NCBI RefSeq assembly: GCF_025140835.1 | Contig: NZ_CP081153.1 | Span: 620,001 to 684,000 of the forward strand | DNA: 64,000 bases | Source of the DNA: Aliiroseovarius sp. M344 | GTDB taxonomy: Bacteria; Pseudomonadota; Alphaproteobacteria; Rhodobacterales; Rhodobacteraceae | Direction of reading: 5' to 3' | In this document: positions 17,713 through 27,027 of the stretch, piece by piece | How the letters are laid out: every line of letters starts with the position of its first letter | Position numbering within the stretch: the stretch's first letter is position 1 | Notes under the pieces: model-generated | Database searches by the model: none | Told to the model about the DNA's origin: nothing | The model's input: the letters and a program-made list of their open reading frames with translations, nothing else | Made by a program: the position numbers and the translations under genes

Positions 17713-20394
17713 ATGGACAAAAGCCCGCTTAGCCCCCTGTTCGATCCCCGCTCGGTCGCCGTGTTTGGGGCCAGCCCAACTGGCAACTCAGTTGGTGCGT
17801 TGGCCTATGCCAATCTGATGGCTGGCGGATTTGATGGCGTAATTGTACCGGTCAATCCGAAACACAAAACCATCGGCGATGTGGTTTGCCACAAATCGAT
17901 CTCGTCAGTTGCCGAAGACATTGATTTGGCCGTCATTGCCACGCCGGCGCGGACGGTGCCGGGCATCATGCGCGATTGCGCTGCGGCGGGGGTAAAAGCG
18001 GCGATTGTCTTGTCCGCTGGGTTCGGCGAAGGCGATCCGCAAGGCCGCGAATACGAAGCGCAGGTCATCAACGGAGCGCGCAAAGGCGGCATCCGGTTTC
18101 TTGGCCCCAATTGTGTCGGGCTCGTCCGACCCTGGCTGGGGTTGGATGCCACGTTCCTCAGGTCACAAGCGCCCAAAGGTCGGCTTGCAATGGTATCCCA
18201 ATCGGGGGCGTTGATATCGGCGATTGCCGATTGGGCCGGACCGCATCATTCGGGCTTCTCCGCCATGGTGTCGCTGGGCAACTCGCTTGATGTCGATATC
18301 GGGGACACGCTGGACTATTTGGTCAATGATCCCAAAACCGATGCGATCCTTCTGTATATAGAAGGCGTGAAAGATGCGCCGAATTTCATGTCAGCCATGC
18401 GCCGCGCGGCGCGGCTTAAGCCAGTGATCGTTCTGAAGTCGGGTCGCCATGTCGCAAGCGCCAAAGCTGCGCATACACATACCGGCGCGTTGATCGGGTC
18501 GGACGAAGTCTTCGACGCGGCGCTTGAACGTGTCGGCGCAGTGCGCGTCAATACTCTGGGCCAACTTTTTGCTGCTGCCGAACTGTTGGCAAACACCAAG
18601 AAAACCTCTGGCGACAAGCTTTGCATTATCACCAATGGTGGTGGCGCTGGCGTTCTGGCAGCGGACCGTGCGGGCGATTTGGTTTTGACCTTACCGCCAC
18701 TGTCTGAGCCGACCCGCAAAGCGTTGGATAAGATCCTACCGGCGTTTTGGAGCCATGCTAATCCGGTTGATATTCTGGGTGATGCGACGCCCGAAGCCTA
18801 TGGCGCAGCGGTCAAAGCAGCGATCGCCGACCCCGGTGTCGATGGCGTGCTGGTTTTGTTGACACCACAAGCGATGACCGAACCGACAGCGGCGGCGCAA
18901 GCCGTGAAGGACGCCCTTCCAAAGCGCAACAAAAAGCCGGTGTTGGCCTGTTGGATGGGCGAGGATGTGGTCGCCGAGGGCCGCAACCTACTGTCCGAGG
19001 CCGGGATATCGGTCTTCGAGACGCCAGAGCGCGCCGTAGAAGGGTTTTCCTATCTTGCTCAGTATCATCGAAACCGCACGCTGTCGCTGGAAGTGCCGCG
19101 TGCGCGCGCTTTTGAGCAGGGACTGGATCTGGACGGTGCACGGATGATCATCGCAAACGCGCTGGCAGCTGGGCGAAACATGCTGTCTGACACTGAAAGC
19201 AAGGCGCTGTTGAGCGCGTTTAACATTCCGGTCAACCTGACGATTGAAGTTAAGTCAGCCAACGATGCGTTGATTGCGGCCGAGACGGTTGGGTTCCCTG
19301 TTGCGATGAAGATCGCTTCGCCCGAAGTTTCGCACAAAACCGATGTTGGTGGTGTGAAGATAAACGTGGCCCATGCGGCGACCGTCAAGCGCGCGTTTCA
19401 TGAAATTGTTCAGAATGTAAGAAAGGCTTTGCCAGACGCTTTGATCTCAGGCGTCACCGTCGAAGCGATGGCCAACTTGCGTCAGTCACGTGAGCTTGTG
19501 ATCGGGGCAAGCCGCGATCCGGTGTTCGGCCCGACAATCCTGTTTGGGGCGGGCGGCACCATGGTCGAAGTGATGAAAGACAGTGCCGTGGCCTTGCCAC
19601 CGCTAAACTCTGTGCTGTCCGAACGGCTGATCAATCGCACCCGTGTGTCAAAGGCGCTGGACAGTTTCCGCGATTATGATCCGGTTGATAAGGCTGCGGT
19701 TGTGGATGTTTTGAAGCGGGTTTCAATCATTGTCAGCGAATTGCCCGAGATTATCGAACTCGACATAAACCCGCTGTTCGCAGGGCCGGACGGGGTGCTG
19801 GCCGTTGACGCGCGCATCACCATTGCGCGCCCGCCTTCGATGGATGGGCGATATGATCACATGGCGATCCACCCCTATCCGCGCCACCTCGCTCGCGAAA
19901 CGTTTCTTCGTGATGGCACACCGCTGACGATCCGCCCGATCCGTCCCGAGGACGCCGAACACGAAAAACAATTCATGCGCGATCTTTCAAGCGAGGCGAA
20001 GATGATGCGCTTCATGGGGTCAGTGAACGAGTTAAGCCCTGAGCTTCTGGCCCAGTTCACTCAGATCGATTATCGCCGCGAGATGGCGCTGATTGCGATG
20101 GCCGAGATTGAGGGCGAACAGGTTCAGGTCGGCGTGGCGCGCTATGTCATAAATCCCGACTGGAAAAGCTGCGAATTCGCCGTCGTCGTGTCGGATCGAA
20201 TTCAGCATCAGGGGCTGGGCACCAAGTTGATGAAAGGCCTGTTCAAGGCGGCGCAAGATCACGGGCTTGATGTGATCGAAGGTACTGTTCTGCGCAAGAA
20301 CGCTCCGATGCTGCGACTGATGAAGGACTTGGGCTTTACGCAGCGCCCGGACCCGGATGACCATGATGTGGTGATCGTCGAACGCAAACTGTGA
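17713..20394 (+). CDS. Pat/YfiQ-type protein lysine acetyltransferase (893 aa)
   Basis: Domain order is an NDP-forming acyl-CoA-synthetase-like CoA-binding region (about residues 5-460), an ATP-grasp domain (about 471-700, with VAMKIASPEVSHKTDVGGV) and a C-terminal GNAT acetyltransferase domain (about 727-893, with the acetyl-CoA loop around QHQGLGTKLM). This matches the large Pat (YfiQ/PatZ) enzymes that acetylate acetyl-CoA synthetase and other proteins. The His residue that is phosphorylated in true ADP-forming synthetases is not obvious, so the synthetase part may act as a sensor. The start is ATG 17713 with AAGGA at 17699-17703. It lies 25 bases before a deacetylase gene, suggesting a writer-eraser pair. 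Specific substrates are not visible. Confidence 0.88.
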   Translation: MDKSPLSPLFDPRSVAVFGASPTGNSVGALAYANLMAGGFDGVIVPVNPKHKTIGDVVCHKSISSVAEDIDLAVIATPARTVPGIMRDCAAAGVKAAIVLSAGFGEGDPQGREYEAQVINGARKGGIRFLGPNCVGLVRPWLGLDATFLRSQAPKGRLAMVSQSGALISAIADWAGPHHSGFSAMVSLGNSLDVDIGDTLDYLVNDPKTDAILLYIEGVKDAPNFMSAMRRAARLKPVIVLKSGRHVASAKAAHTHTGALIGSDEVFDAALERVGAVRVNTLGQLFAAAELLANTKKTSGDKLCIITNGGGAGVLAADRAGDLVLTLPPLSEPTRKALDKILPAFWSHANPVDILGDATPEAYGAAVKAAIADPGVDGVLVLLTPQAMTEPTAAAQAVKDALPKRNKKPVLACWMGEDVVAEGRNLLSEAGISVFETPERAVEGFSYLAQYHRNRTLSLEVPRARAFEQGLDLDGARMIIANALAAGRNMLSDTESKALLSAFNIPVNLTIEVKSANDALIAAETVGFPVAMKIASPEVSHKTDVGGVKINVAHAATVKRAFHEIVQNVRKALPDALISGVTVEAMANLRQSRELVIGASRDPVFGPTILFGAGGTMVEVMKDSAVALPPLNSVLSERLINRTRVSKALDSFRDYDPVDKAAVVDVLKRVSIIVSELPEIIELDINPLFAGPDGVLAVDARITIARPPSMDGRYDHMAIHPYPRHLARETFLRDGTPLTIRPIRPEDAEHEKQFMRDLSSEAKMMRFMGSVNELSPELLAQFTQIDYRREMALIAMAEIEGEQVQVGVARYVINPDWKSCEFAVVVSDRIQHQGLGTKLMKGLFKAAQDHGLDVIEGTVLRKNAPMLRLMKDLGFTQRPDPDDHDVVIVERKL

Positions 20395-20419
20395 GCTAAG
20401 GTTAAGGAGAGGAGACCGA

Positions 20420-21343
20420 ATGCTGTCTATCATATCGCACCCAGAGTGCCGAGATCACGATGCGGGTCCCCTGCACCCGGAAAGCAAGGCGCGGCTGGAT
20501 GCGATCAACAACCAGTTGATCATGTCTGGCATGGATTATGTCGTGCAGCATCGTGATGCCCCGCTTGTCGAACGATCTCAGCTTGAGCGGGTGCATGACA
20601 GCGACTATCTGGACCGTGTTTATGCGCTAGCGCCCGGGCAAGGCATGGAAAGCGTTGAGGTGGATGGCGATACCGTGATGAGCCCCGGCACCCTGCGAGC
20701 CGCTGAACGCGCGGCTGGCGCAGGCGTTCTGGGCGTCGATCTTGTCATGTCCAAGGATGCAAACCCGGTCTTTTGCATGGTGCGACCGCCGGGTCACCAC
20801 GCCGAACGCGACAAGGCAATGGGGTTTTGCTTGTTCAACAATATTGCCGTCGCCGCCGCCCATGCGCTGGACGCTCATGGGCTGTCACGCGTCGCGATCA
20901 TTGATTTTGATGTTCACCACGGCAACGGCACAGAAGAAATCTTCAAAGGAGAGAAGCGCGTGCTGTTCTGTTCTAGCTTTCAGCACCCGTTCTACCCCTT
21001 TACCGGGCATGAGAAAGAGAACGACAACCTCGTCGATATCCCTTTGTCAGCCGGGGCAGGAAGTGCTGAGTTCAGGGAAGCGGTCAGCGCCCACTGGGTG
21101 CCGCATCTTAAGGAATTCAAACCAGAGTTCGTGTTCATTTCGGCCGGGTTTGACGCGCATGTCGCCGATGACATGTCGAGCGTTCAGTTGACCGATGCCG
21201 ACTATGAATGGGTCACGCGCGAGTTGCGTTCGATCGCAGATGAATTCGCGGAAGGGCGCATCGTTTCGATGCTTGAAGGCGGTTACGAACCAGACGTTCT
21301 GGCCCGATCAGTCGTGAAGCATCTGGATGTATTACTTGGCTAA
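20420..21343 (+). CDS. Histone-deacetylase-family amidohydrolase (307 aa)
   Basis: This Zn-dependent deacetylase has the family signature RPPGHHAERD (His126/His127 as the catalytic dyad), metal ligands Asp164 and His166 in DFDVHHGNGT and Asp245 in SAGFDAH, and the late Gly-Gly-Tyr (LEGGYEP) that supplies the catalytic tyrosine. It follows the acetyltransferase by 25 bases with two AGGAG-like sites, so both are probably one transcript. By analogy to AcuC it may deacetylate proteins modified by Pat; acetylpolyamine hydrolysis is the main alternative. Its stop abuts the stop of the convergent oxidase with no spare base. Confidence 0.9.
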   Translation: MLSIISHPECRDHDAGPLHPESKARLDAINNQLIMSGMDYVVQHRDAPLVERSQLERVHDSDYLDRVYALAPGQGMESVEVDGDTVMSPGTLRAAERAAGAGVLGVDLVMSKDANPVFCMVRPPGHHAERDKAMGFCLFNNIAVAAAHALDAHGLSRVAIIDFDVHHGNGTEEIFKGEKRVLFCSSFQHPFYPFTGHEKENDNLVDIPLSAGAGSAEFREAVSAHWVPHLKEFKPEFVFISAGFDAHVADDMSSVQLTDADYEWVTRELRSIADEFAEGRIVSMLEGGYEPDVLARSVVKHLDVLLG

Positions 21344-22417
21344 CTAAGAAAACCGCGCTGGGCTTAGAACAGCCACCGTGGCCGCATCTATTTCCGGCGC
21401 ATCTCCGGACACGATGTCGGCCAGCAATTGCGATGCGGCGGGGCTGGTCTGAAACCCATACCCGCCCTGTCCGGCGAACCAAAGAAAGCCCGCGTCTTCA
21501 GTAGAGCGGCCAATGACGAGGTTGCGGTCGGGCGCGAAACTGCGCAATCCGGCCCAGTTTGCCATCATGCGCGTGACTGGTTCTGTCACCATGTTTTCAT
21601 ATCGCGCGAGCCCCTCTGCCAAAACCATGTCATCGGCCCAGGCATCGTGCGGATCCATGGGGTGGGCTTCTGCAGGCGACACGATCAGAGCGCCCGCATC
21701 AGGCTTTGCATACCAGCTTTCGCCAGCGCCCATGAACAAGGGCCAGTTCGTTACATCATGCCCCCCGGGCGCGGGAATACGTGCGATTGACCGGCGATAA
21801 GGTTGGATGCCGATCGGTGAAATCCCCGCCAATGTGGCGACTTGATCGGCCCAGCCACCAGCCGCATTGACCAACGATTTTGCTGTGAAAACACCTTTTG
21901 GTGTGGTTACCTCCCACCGGTCCGGCAACCGGGTGATCTTGGTGGCTTTTGCGCCCGTTACCACTTCGCCATTGGCACGGACATCACGTGAAAAGTTCTG
22001 GATCAGCCGGTCCGTGTCGATATCCCATGCGTCTTTGTGATAGCCTGCGCCAACAAAGGTTTTCGGGTTCAGGATAGGGACCAATGCCAAGGCGTCGTCC
22101 GCAGTTACCGGGTCGAGATGCATTACATCCAGATCCACAGCCAGCGCGTCTTCCTGACCCTTGCCAGCGACAATCAAAAGCCCACGCGGACTGAGCACCC
22201 CGCCATTGGCTGTTTCGTGAAACGAGCGCGATGCCCGATTAAGCTCAACCACGCTGGGCGCGCCATAGCATTCTTCAAACATCGCAGCCGACCGACCAGA
22301 GGCGTGATAGGCCAGTGCGTCTTCGGCTTCCAAAAGGGTCACGCGGCCGAGCTTGGACAGACGGGAACCGGCAGACACGCCAGCGATCCCACCGCCGATT
22401 ACAATGAAGTCGTCCAT
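21344..22417 (-). CDS. FAD-dependent amine/D-amino-acid oxidase family protein (357 aa)
   Basis: The N-terminus has the dinucleotide-binding motif IVIGGGIAGVSAGSRL followed by Glu of the second strand (LLEAE), and the DAO-fold C-terminus has LVIGRSTEDAGFLWFAGQGGYGFQTSPA. It belongs to the glycine/D-amino acid oxidase superfamily; the substrate cannot be told. The start is ATG 22417 with AGGA 7 bases upstream; a longer frame to 22516 lacks such a site. It is monocistronic or co-transcribed behind the EF-hand gene 120 bases upstream on the same strand. Confidence 0.85.
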   Translation of the reverse strand: MDDFIVIGGGIAGVSAGSRLSKLGRVTLLEAEDALAYHASGRSAAMFEECYGAPSVVELNRASRSFHETANGGVLSPRGLLIVAGKGQEDALAVDLDVMHLDPVTADDALALVPILNPKTFVGAGYHKDAWDIDTDRLIQNFSRDVRANGEVVTGAKATKITRLPDRWEVTTPKGVFTAKSLVNAAGGWADQVATLAGISPIGIQPYRRSIARIPAPGGHDVTNWPLFMGAGESWYAKPDAGALIVSPAEAHPMDPHDAWADDMVLAEGLARYENMVTEPVTRMMANWAGLRSFAPDRNLVIGRSTEDAGFLWFAGQGGYGFQTSPAASQLLADIVSGDAPEIDAATVAVLSPARFS

Positions 22418-22537
22418 ATCGTGTCCTAGCCCGTCAATCTGAAACGTTGCTCGGACACTTACACGATGAAAGAGGAAGTGAAAGGCCTCGATGCTCGAAG
22501 CCTTTCCGGTTGCCATTCTGCTGTGCGGGTGTGCGAT

Positions 22538-22996
22538 TTACATGCGGCCAAAATCGTCTGATGTCAAAAGACCATCACCGTTTCGGTCCTGCTGTGGGAA
22601 CCACAAATCAGACCCTTCAAGAAATTCAGCGCGGGTGACTTCTCCGTCGCCGTTCAGGTCGGCATTTTCGAGTGTCATTGCCATCGCTGCACCATGCTGG
22701 CCCATAGCCTGACCTTTGCCTTGGCCTTTCATTTGGCCAATGCCGTTTTCCTTCATATCTGCTTCGCGGGCCTCATCGAACTGGACGTATTCATCGGCGG
22801 TCAGAATGTCATCCTCATTCGTGTCAAACGTGGTGAAGATATCGCCACGCCGTTCGCGCGCTTCTTCAATGGACACCGAACCGTTTTCGTCGAGATCCCA
22901 GTTTTCGATGAAATGAGCGCCGGGTTGGTTTTGGGCGAGTGCGGGCAGAGTTCCGATAGCCAGAAGACCAGCGAAAAGGAAAGATGATGTACGCAT
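22538..22996 (-). CDS. Secreted EF-hand calcium-binding protein (152 aa)
   Basis: A Sec signal peptide (residues 1-21, ending LPALAQ) precedes four EF-hand loops at about 34-45 (DLDENGSVSIEE), 58-69 (DTNEDDILTADE), 113-124 (DLNGDGEVTRAE) and 137-148 (DRNGDGLLTSDD). Between the pairs is a flexible Gly-Gln-Met-rich linker (about 85-105). All loops keep acidic residues at positions 1 and 12, so Ca2+ binding is likely. It is probably a periplasmic calcium buffer or sensor; the partner is unknown. Leftward transcription from the BMP operon is stopped just upstream of it by a terminator. Confidence 0.88.
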   Translation of the reverse strand: MRTSSFLFAGLLAIGTLPALAQNQPGAHFIENWDLDENGSVSIEEARERRGDIFTTFDTNEDDILTADEYVQFDEAREADMKENGIGQMKGQGKGQAMGQHGAAMAMTLENADLNGDGEVTRAEFLEGSDLWFPQQDRNGDGLLTSDDFGRM

Positions 22997-23072
22997 TTTG
23001 TAGCTCCGTTTGAATTTATATTCATTAAACGGAATGGATTCTAGTTTCCGTCGCAGATTTTAGAAAAAACCG

Positions 23073-23101
23073 AAAAAAATGGCCCCGCCGACGGCGAGGC
23101 C
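23073..23101 (-). terminator. Intrinsic terminator of the xdh/BMP operon
   Basis: On the minus strand the stem uses bases 23093-23101 and 23081-23089 (GGCCTCGCC / GGCGGGGCC, one mismatch or G-U pair) with a 3-base loop, then seven T residues (23079-23073). It lies 24 bases after the BMP stop codon. Confidence 0.85.
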
Positions 23102-23124
23102 AAAGATTCAGGTCTGTTTCTCTA

Positions 23125-24204
23125 TCAGCTGGACGGAATTTCGCCTTCGATGCCTTCGACATAGAAGTTCATGCCAGCCAATGTGCCATCATCAGCGGTT
23201 TCACCTTCAGCAAGCCAGTCCGAGCCATCCTGTTTTTTCAACGGTCCAGTAAAAGCATGGTATTCACCCAAGCCCAGCGCGTCGCGCATTGCCTCAGCTT
23301 CGGCCTTCACATCGGCGGGAACAGCATCAGAGATTTCGCCGATGCCGACCATGCCAGTGCTAATACCATCCCAAGTGTTCACGCTTTCCCACGTGCCGTC
23401 CATGACGGCCTTGGTGCGCGCGATGTAGTAAGGCGCCCAGTTGTCGATGATCGATGAAACCCGGGGCATCGGAGCGTACTCAGACATGTCCGAAGCCTGA
23501 CCGAAGGTGATCACGTTACCAGCCTCTTTAGCGGCAGCCTGCGGTGCAGTTGAATCGGTGTGTTGCAAGATCACGTCAGCGCCTTGCTCGATCAGAGCCT
23601 TTGCCGCATCCGCTTCCTTGGCCGGATCAAACCATGTGTAGGCCCAGATGATTTTGAACTGTACGTCCGGGTTCACTTTTTTGGCGTGGATATAGGCCGA
23701 GTTGATGCCGCGGATAACTTCCGGGATCGGGAACGAGGCGATGTAGCCGATGATGTTCGATTTGGTCATCTTACCAGCGATGTGACCCTGAACGGCGCGG
23801 CCTTCATAGAAGCGTGCGGAGTAAACCGACACGTTCGGTGCTTGCTTATAGCCGGTGGCGTGCTCGAACTTGATGTCCGGGAACTTTTCGGCCACGGCCA
23901 CGGTCGCATCCATGTAACCGAACGAGGTGGTGAAGATCAGGTTCGCGCCAGACAGAGCCATCTGAGTGATCGCGCGTTCTGCATCGGCGCCTTCCGGCAC
24001 ACTTTCCTGAAAGATCGTTTCGACTTTGTCGCCGAACTCTTCTTCCACAGCCAATCGTCCTTGGTTGTGTTCGTAAGTCCAGCCGCCGTCGCCGACCGGG
24101 CCGACAAAGATAAAGCCGACCTTAGTCTTGTCTTGTGCCATGGCAGCGCCGGACAACCCGGCGGCCAAGGCCACACTGGCCAGAAGTGTTTTTACTGCAC
24201 GCAT
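23125..24204 (-). CDS. BMP-family ABC transporter substrate-binding protein (359 aa)
   Basis: This is a periplasmic binding protein of the BMP/PnrA/Med family, which bind nucleosides or purines. A signal peptide (about residues 1-23, ending AAMAQ) is followed by the family stretches VGFIFVGPVGDGGWTYEHNQG and FGYMDATVAVAEKFPDIKFEHATG. No lipobox Cys is present, so it is soluble periplasmic. The start is ATG 24204 with GGGAG upstream; the longer frame to 24315 lies inside the channel gene. It is the last gene of the purine unit; given xdhABC at the front, the ligand is probably a purine base or nucleoside. Confidence 0.9.
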   Translation of the reverse strand: MRAVKTLLASVALAAGLSGAAMAQDKTKVGFIFVGPVGDGGWTYEHNQGRLAVEEEFGDKVETIFQESVPEGADAERAITQMALSGANLIFTTSFGYMDATVAVAEKFPDIKFEHATGYKQAPNVSVYSARFYEGRAVQGHIAGKMTKSNIIGYIASFPIPEVIRGINSAYIHAKKVNPDVQFKIIWAYTWFDPAKEADAAKALIEQGADVILQHTDSTAPQAAAKEAGNVITFGQASDMSEYAPMPRVSSIIDNWAPYYIARTKAVMDGTWESVNTWDGISTGMVGIGEISDAVPADVKAEAEAMRDALGLGEYHAFTGPLKKQDGSDWLAEGETADDGTLAGMNFYVEGIEGEIPSS

Positions 24205-24205
24205 T

Positions 24206-24997
24206 TCATTCTCCCTTGATGGTTTGAGCAGATTTCTGTGTGTTGGTGTCGTGTTCGTCGTCGCCGTTTTCCGCGTCCTCGCGAATTCGGCGTTGTATAT
24301 TGGTTTCGCTTTCAAGCAGCGCCGCAGTCACGATGGCCGACGGCACGGCGATTACACCCAGCCCGATGAACAGCACGAAAGTGGTAAATATCCGGCCGCC
24401 GGGGGTGATCGGAAACATATCGCCGTAGCCAACGGTTGTGAAGCTGGCGACAGCCCACCACAAGCTGTTGGGGATCGACGAAAAGACGTCGGGTTGGGCA
24501 TCATGTTCGAAGATGTAAATCCCTACCGCAGATATATAAAGCATTAGCCCAGCGATCACGCCGAACACCGCCAGTTCGCCCCGGACCTGGCCAAATGCAA
24601 CCACCAAACGCTCCATCGCATGCGAGCCACGGAACAGCTTTAACAAGCGAACAAGACGCAACAGCCGGAAGGTTCGCACGACCTGCCATTGTGGCGTCAA
24701 AAGCGCGATGGCAGGCAAGATGCTCAGCAGGTCGATGATGCCCCATAAGCTGAAGGCATACCGGAGCGGACGCGGGGCGGAAAACAGACGCACGAGGTAT
24801 TCGACCGAGAAGACGACCAAAAGGAATACTTCAAAGTTGAACAGCAGCCGACGCAAGTTGGTGGGCAATTCCGGCATTGTTTCCAGCGCAATGGCGAAAG
24901 CGGATGCCAAGATCAACCCATCCATGATGCGGCCAATATTCACGCCGCCGAAGGACTTGTGCCCGTCAAGGATGTCGTGGATATCGGCCTTGTTCAT
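24206..24997 (-). CDS. Voltage-sensor-type potassium channel / ion transporter (263 aa)
   Basis: This is a six-helix ion channel subunit. S1-S3 lie within residues 25-100, S4 carries regularly spaced basic residues (Arg108, 111, 114, 117, Lys120, Arg123), S5 is about 143-163, the pore loop has the K+ selectivity filter TTVGYGD (187-193) and S6 is about 204-228. The cytoplasmic tail is short and acidic. It lies 9 bases after a permease gene and one base before the BMP start, so it is co-transcribed with purine uptake genes, which is odd for a K+ channel. The channel identity is secure; its job in this operon is not. Confidence 0.9.
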   Translation of the reverse strand: MNKADIHDILDGHKSFGGVNIGRIMDGLILASAFAIALETMPELPTNLRRLLFNFEVFLLVVFSVEYLVRLFSAPRPLRYAFSLWGIIDLLSILPAIALLTPQWQVVRTFRLLRLVRLLKLFRGSHAMERLVVAFGQVRGELAVFGVIAGLMLYISAVGIYIFEHDAQPDVFSSIPNSLWWAVASFTTVGYGDMFPITPGGRIFTTFVLFIGLGVIAVPSAIVTAALLESETNIQRRIREDAENGDDEHDTNTQKSAQTIKGE

Positions 24998-25006
24998 CGG
25001 GGGTTC

Positions 25007-25930
25007 CTAGTGTGTCGCGTGGAAGATGCGCCCAAGTGATCCGGGCGCGCCGTGATTGCCACGCAAAGAGATAACCACAAGAACAAGAATTGTCACGACA
25101 TAGGGGCTCATCGCCAGAATTTCGACGGGGATGGCAGCGCCTGCGGCTTGCAGGTTCAGTTGCAGGACGGTGATACCGCCGAACAGATAGGCGCCCAGCA
25201 GCACGCGCCATGGCCGCCAACTGGCGAAAACCACGATGGCAAGGGCAATCCAGCCCGCCCCTGCAGTCATACCTTCAACCCATTGAGGCACCCGCACAAG
25301 GCTGACATAAGCCCCGCCCAAACCAGCACAGGCGCCGCCGAAGGCAATGGCCAACAGGCGGACGCGTATGACCTTGTACCCCAGCGCGTGCGCGGCATCG
25401 TGATTTTCACCAACGCCCCGCAGGATCAGCCCGGCACGGGTACGGGTCAGGACATACCAAGTGGCAGCGACGATGATCAGACTGACATAGACCATCGGAT
25501 CATGGCGAAACAGGATCGGCCCAAGAACCGGGATGTCGCTCAGCAACGGTATATCCCATTTTGCCATGCTTGGCGCTTTTATGCCTTCATATGGCTTGCC
25601 GATCAGCGCAGACAGTCCCAGCCCGAACAGCGTTAAACCAAGGCCTGTCGCAACCTGATTGGACATGAGATACAGGACCAAAACGCCAAACAGCATGGAC
25701 AGTGCCGCCCCGGCGATGGCCGCGGCAACGAAGCCAAGCGCTGAACTGCCCGTGTTTACACCAATGGCAAACCCCACCACAGCGCCGGTGATCATCATGC
25801 CCTCGACCCCAAGGTTCAGGACGCCAGATTTTTCGACAACCGCTTCGCCGATCGCGGCCAACAGGATCGGTGTGGCGGCAACCATCAGGGAGGCCAGCAG
25901 AAGAAGCGGGTTGATTTGACCTAAATCCAT
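25007..25930 (-). CDS. Nucleoside/purine ABC transporter permease (307 aa)
   Basis: This is a hydrophobic permease of the BPD_transp_2 (RbsC/YufQ) type with eight to ten predicted helices. Motifs include GVLNLGVEGMMITGA near the N-terminus and YKVIRVRLLAIAFGGACAGLGG in the later half, typical of the smaller of the two permeases in BMP-type nucleoside transporters. It lies 11 bases after the larger permease. The two would form a heterodimeric channel. Confidence 0.92.
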   Translation of the reverse strand: MDLGQINPLLLLASLMVAATPILLAAIGEAVVEKSGVLNLGVEGMMITGAVVGFAIGVNTGSSALGFVAAAIAGAALSMLFGVLVLYLMSNQVATGLGLTLFGLGLSALIGKPYEGIKAPSMAKWDIPLLSDIPVLGPILFRHDPMVYVSLIIVAATWYVLTRTRAGLILRGVGENHDAAHALGYKVIRVRLLAIAFGGACAGLGGAYVSLVRVPQWVEGMTAGAGWIALAIVVFASWRPWRVLLGAYLFGGITVLQLNLQAAGAAIPVEILAMSPYVVTILVLVVISLRGNHGAPGSLGRIFHATH

Positions 25931-25941
25931 CGTCGTTCTCC

Positions 25942-27027
25942 TTACGCTGTCGCGGTTTTGTTAAGGCGGATGCGGTAGTGCGACAACACATCCATCGCCA
26001 AGAGGAAGAACATCAACATGCCCTGAAACATCTGGATGGCAGCACCGGGGAGGCCCAACATCAGCTGTGCCAGTTCGCCGCCAATATAGGTCAGTGCCAT
26101 CAACAGACCAGCCAGCAGAATGCCGATGGGATGCAGACGCCCAAGGAACGCCACGATGATCGCTGTGAACCCGTAGCCAGAGTTGAAGTCGATGGTGACC
26201 TGGCCAGAGGGGCCCGAGACCTCGAATAGACCCGCAAGTCCGGCCAAGGCCCCTGACGTGCCCAAACAGAACAAGATCAGGCGCGTCGGGTTAACGCCTG
26301 CAAATTTTGCTGCGCGCGGCGCCTGTCCAGTAAGCCGAACCTGAAAGCCCAACATATGCCGGGTCAGCAGAACATAAGCGAAGATGACCGCGATGAAGGC
26401 CGCCGCCACGCCCCAATGCATACCGGAGCCCGAGATGATCTCGGTATTATAGGCCGCAGGGAAGTCACGGAAATTTCGCGAGCCGGGGAAGCCCATGCCT
26501 TCTGGGTTTTGAAGCAGACCCTGGCTGACCGAGGCCAACAGATTCTCGGCCACGTAAACCAGCATCAGGCTGACCAGAATTTCGTTCGTCCCAAACTTCA
26601 CCTTCAAAAGGCCGGGGATCATGGCCCACGCCCAGCCGCCGATCGCGCCAGCCAGTACCATGGCCGGGAAGATCAGCACGCTCTCTGAGGGATAGAAGGC
26701 CAGCCCGACACCTGCGCCACAAATAGCGCCCATGATGTATTGGCCTTCCGCGCCGATATTCCAGATGCCCGCGCGAAAGCCGAGGCTTAATCCGATCGCA
26801 ATCAGGATCAGCGGGGCAGCTTTCACCAAAAGCTGCGGTCGGGAATAGGGGCCGAAAGTCTCATGAAACAACGGATCCCAGAAGATTGTTCGGATCGCCT
26901 CCAACGGCGGCTTGCCCAGCATCCAGAACATGATGCCGCCAACGATCATCGTGGCGATCACCGCCAGAACCGGCGTGAAACCCGCCCAGAATTTGGACGG
27001 CTGCGGACGTTTCTCCAGATGTATCAT
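25942..27027 (-). CDS. Nucleoside/purine ABC transporter permease (361 aa)
   Basis: This is the larger permease of the BMP-type transporter (YufP-like). About ten helices are predicted, with GFRAGIWNIGAEGQYIMGA and the late ARAAKFAGVNPTRLI segment resembling the cytoplasmic coupling loop. The ATG overlaps the ATPase stop (ATGA at 27024-27027), so it is translationally coupled. Confidence 0.92.
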   Translation of the reverse strand: MIHLEKRPQPSKFWAGFTPVLAVIATMIVGGIMFWMLGKPPLEAIRTIFWDPLFHETFGPYSRPQLLVKAAPLILIAIGLSLGFRAGIWNIGAEGQYIMGAICGAGVGLAFYPSESVLIFPAMVLAGAIGGWAWAMIPGLLKVKFGTNEILVSLMLVYVAENLLASVSQGLLQNPEGMGFPGSRNFRDFPAAYNTEIISGSGMHWGVAAAFIAVIFAYVLLTRHMLGFQVRLTGQAPRAAKFAGVNPTRLILFCLGTSGALAGLAGLFEVSGPSGQVTIDFNSGYGFTAIIVAFLGRLHPIGILLAGLLMALTYIGGELAQLMLGLPGAAIQMFQGMLMFFLLAMDVLSHYRIRLNKTATA

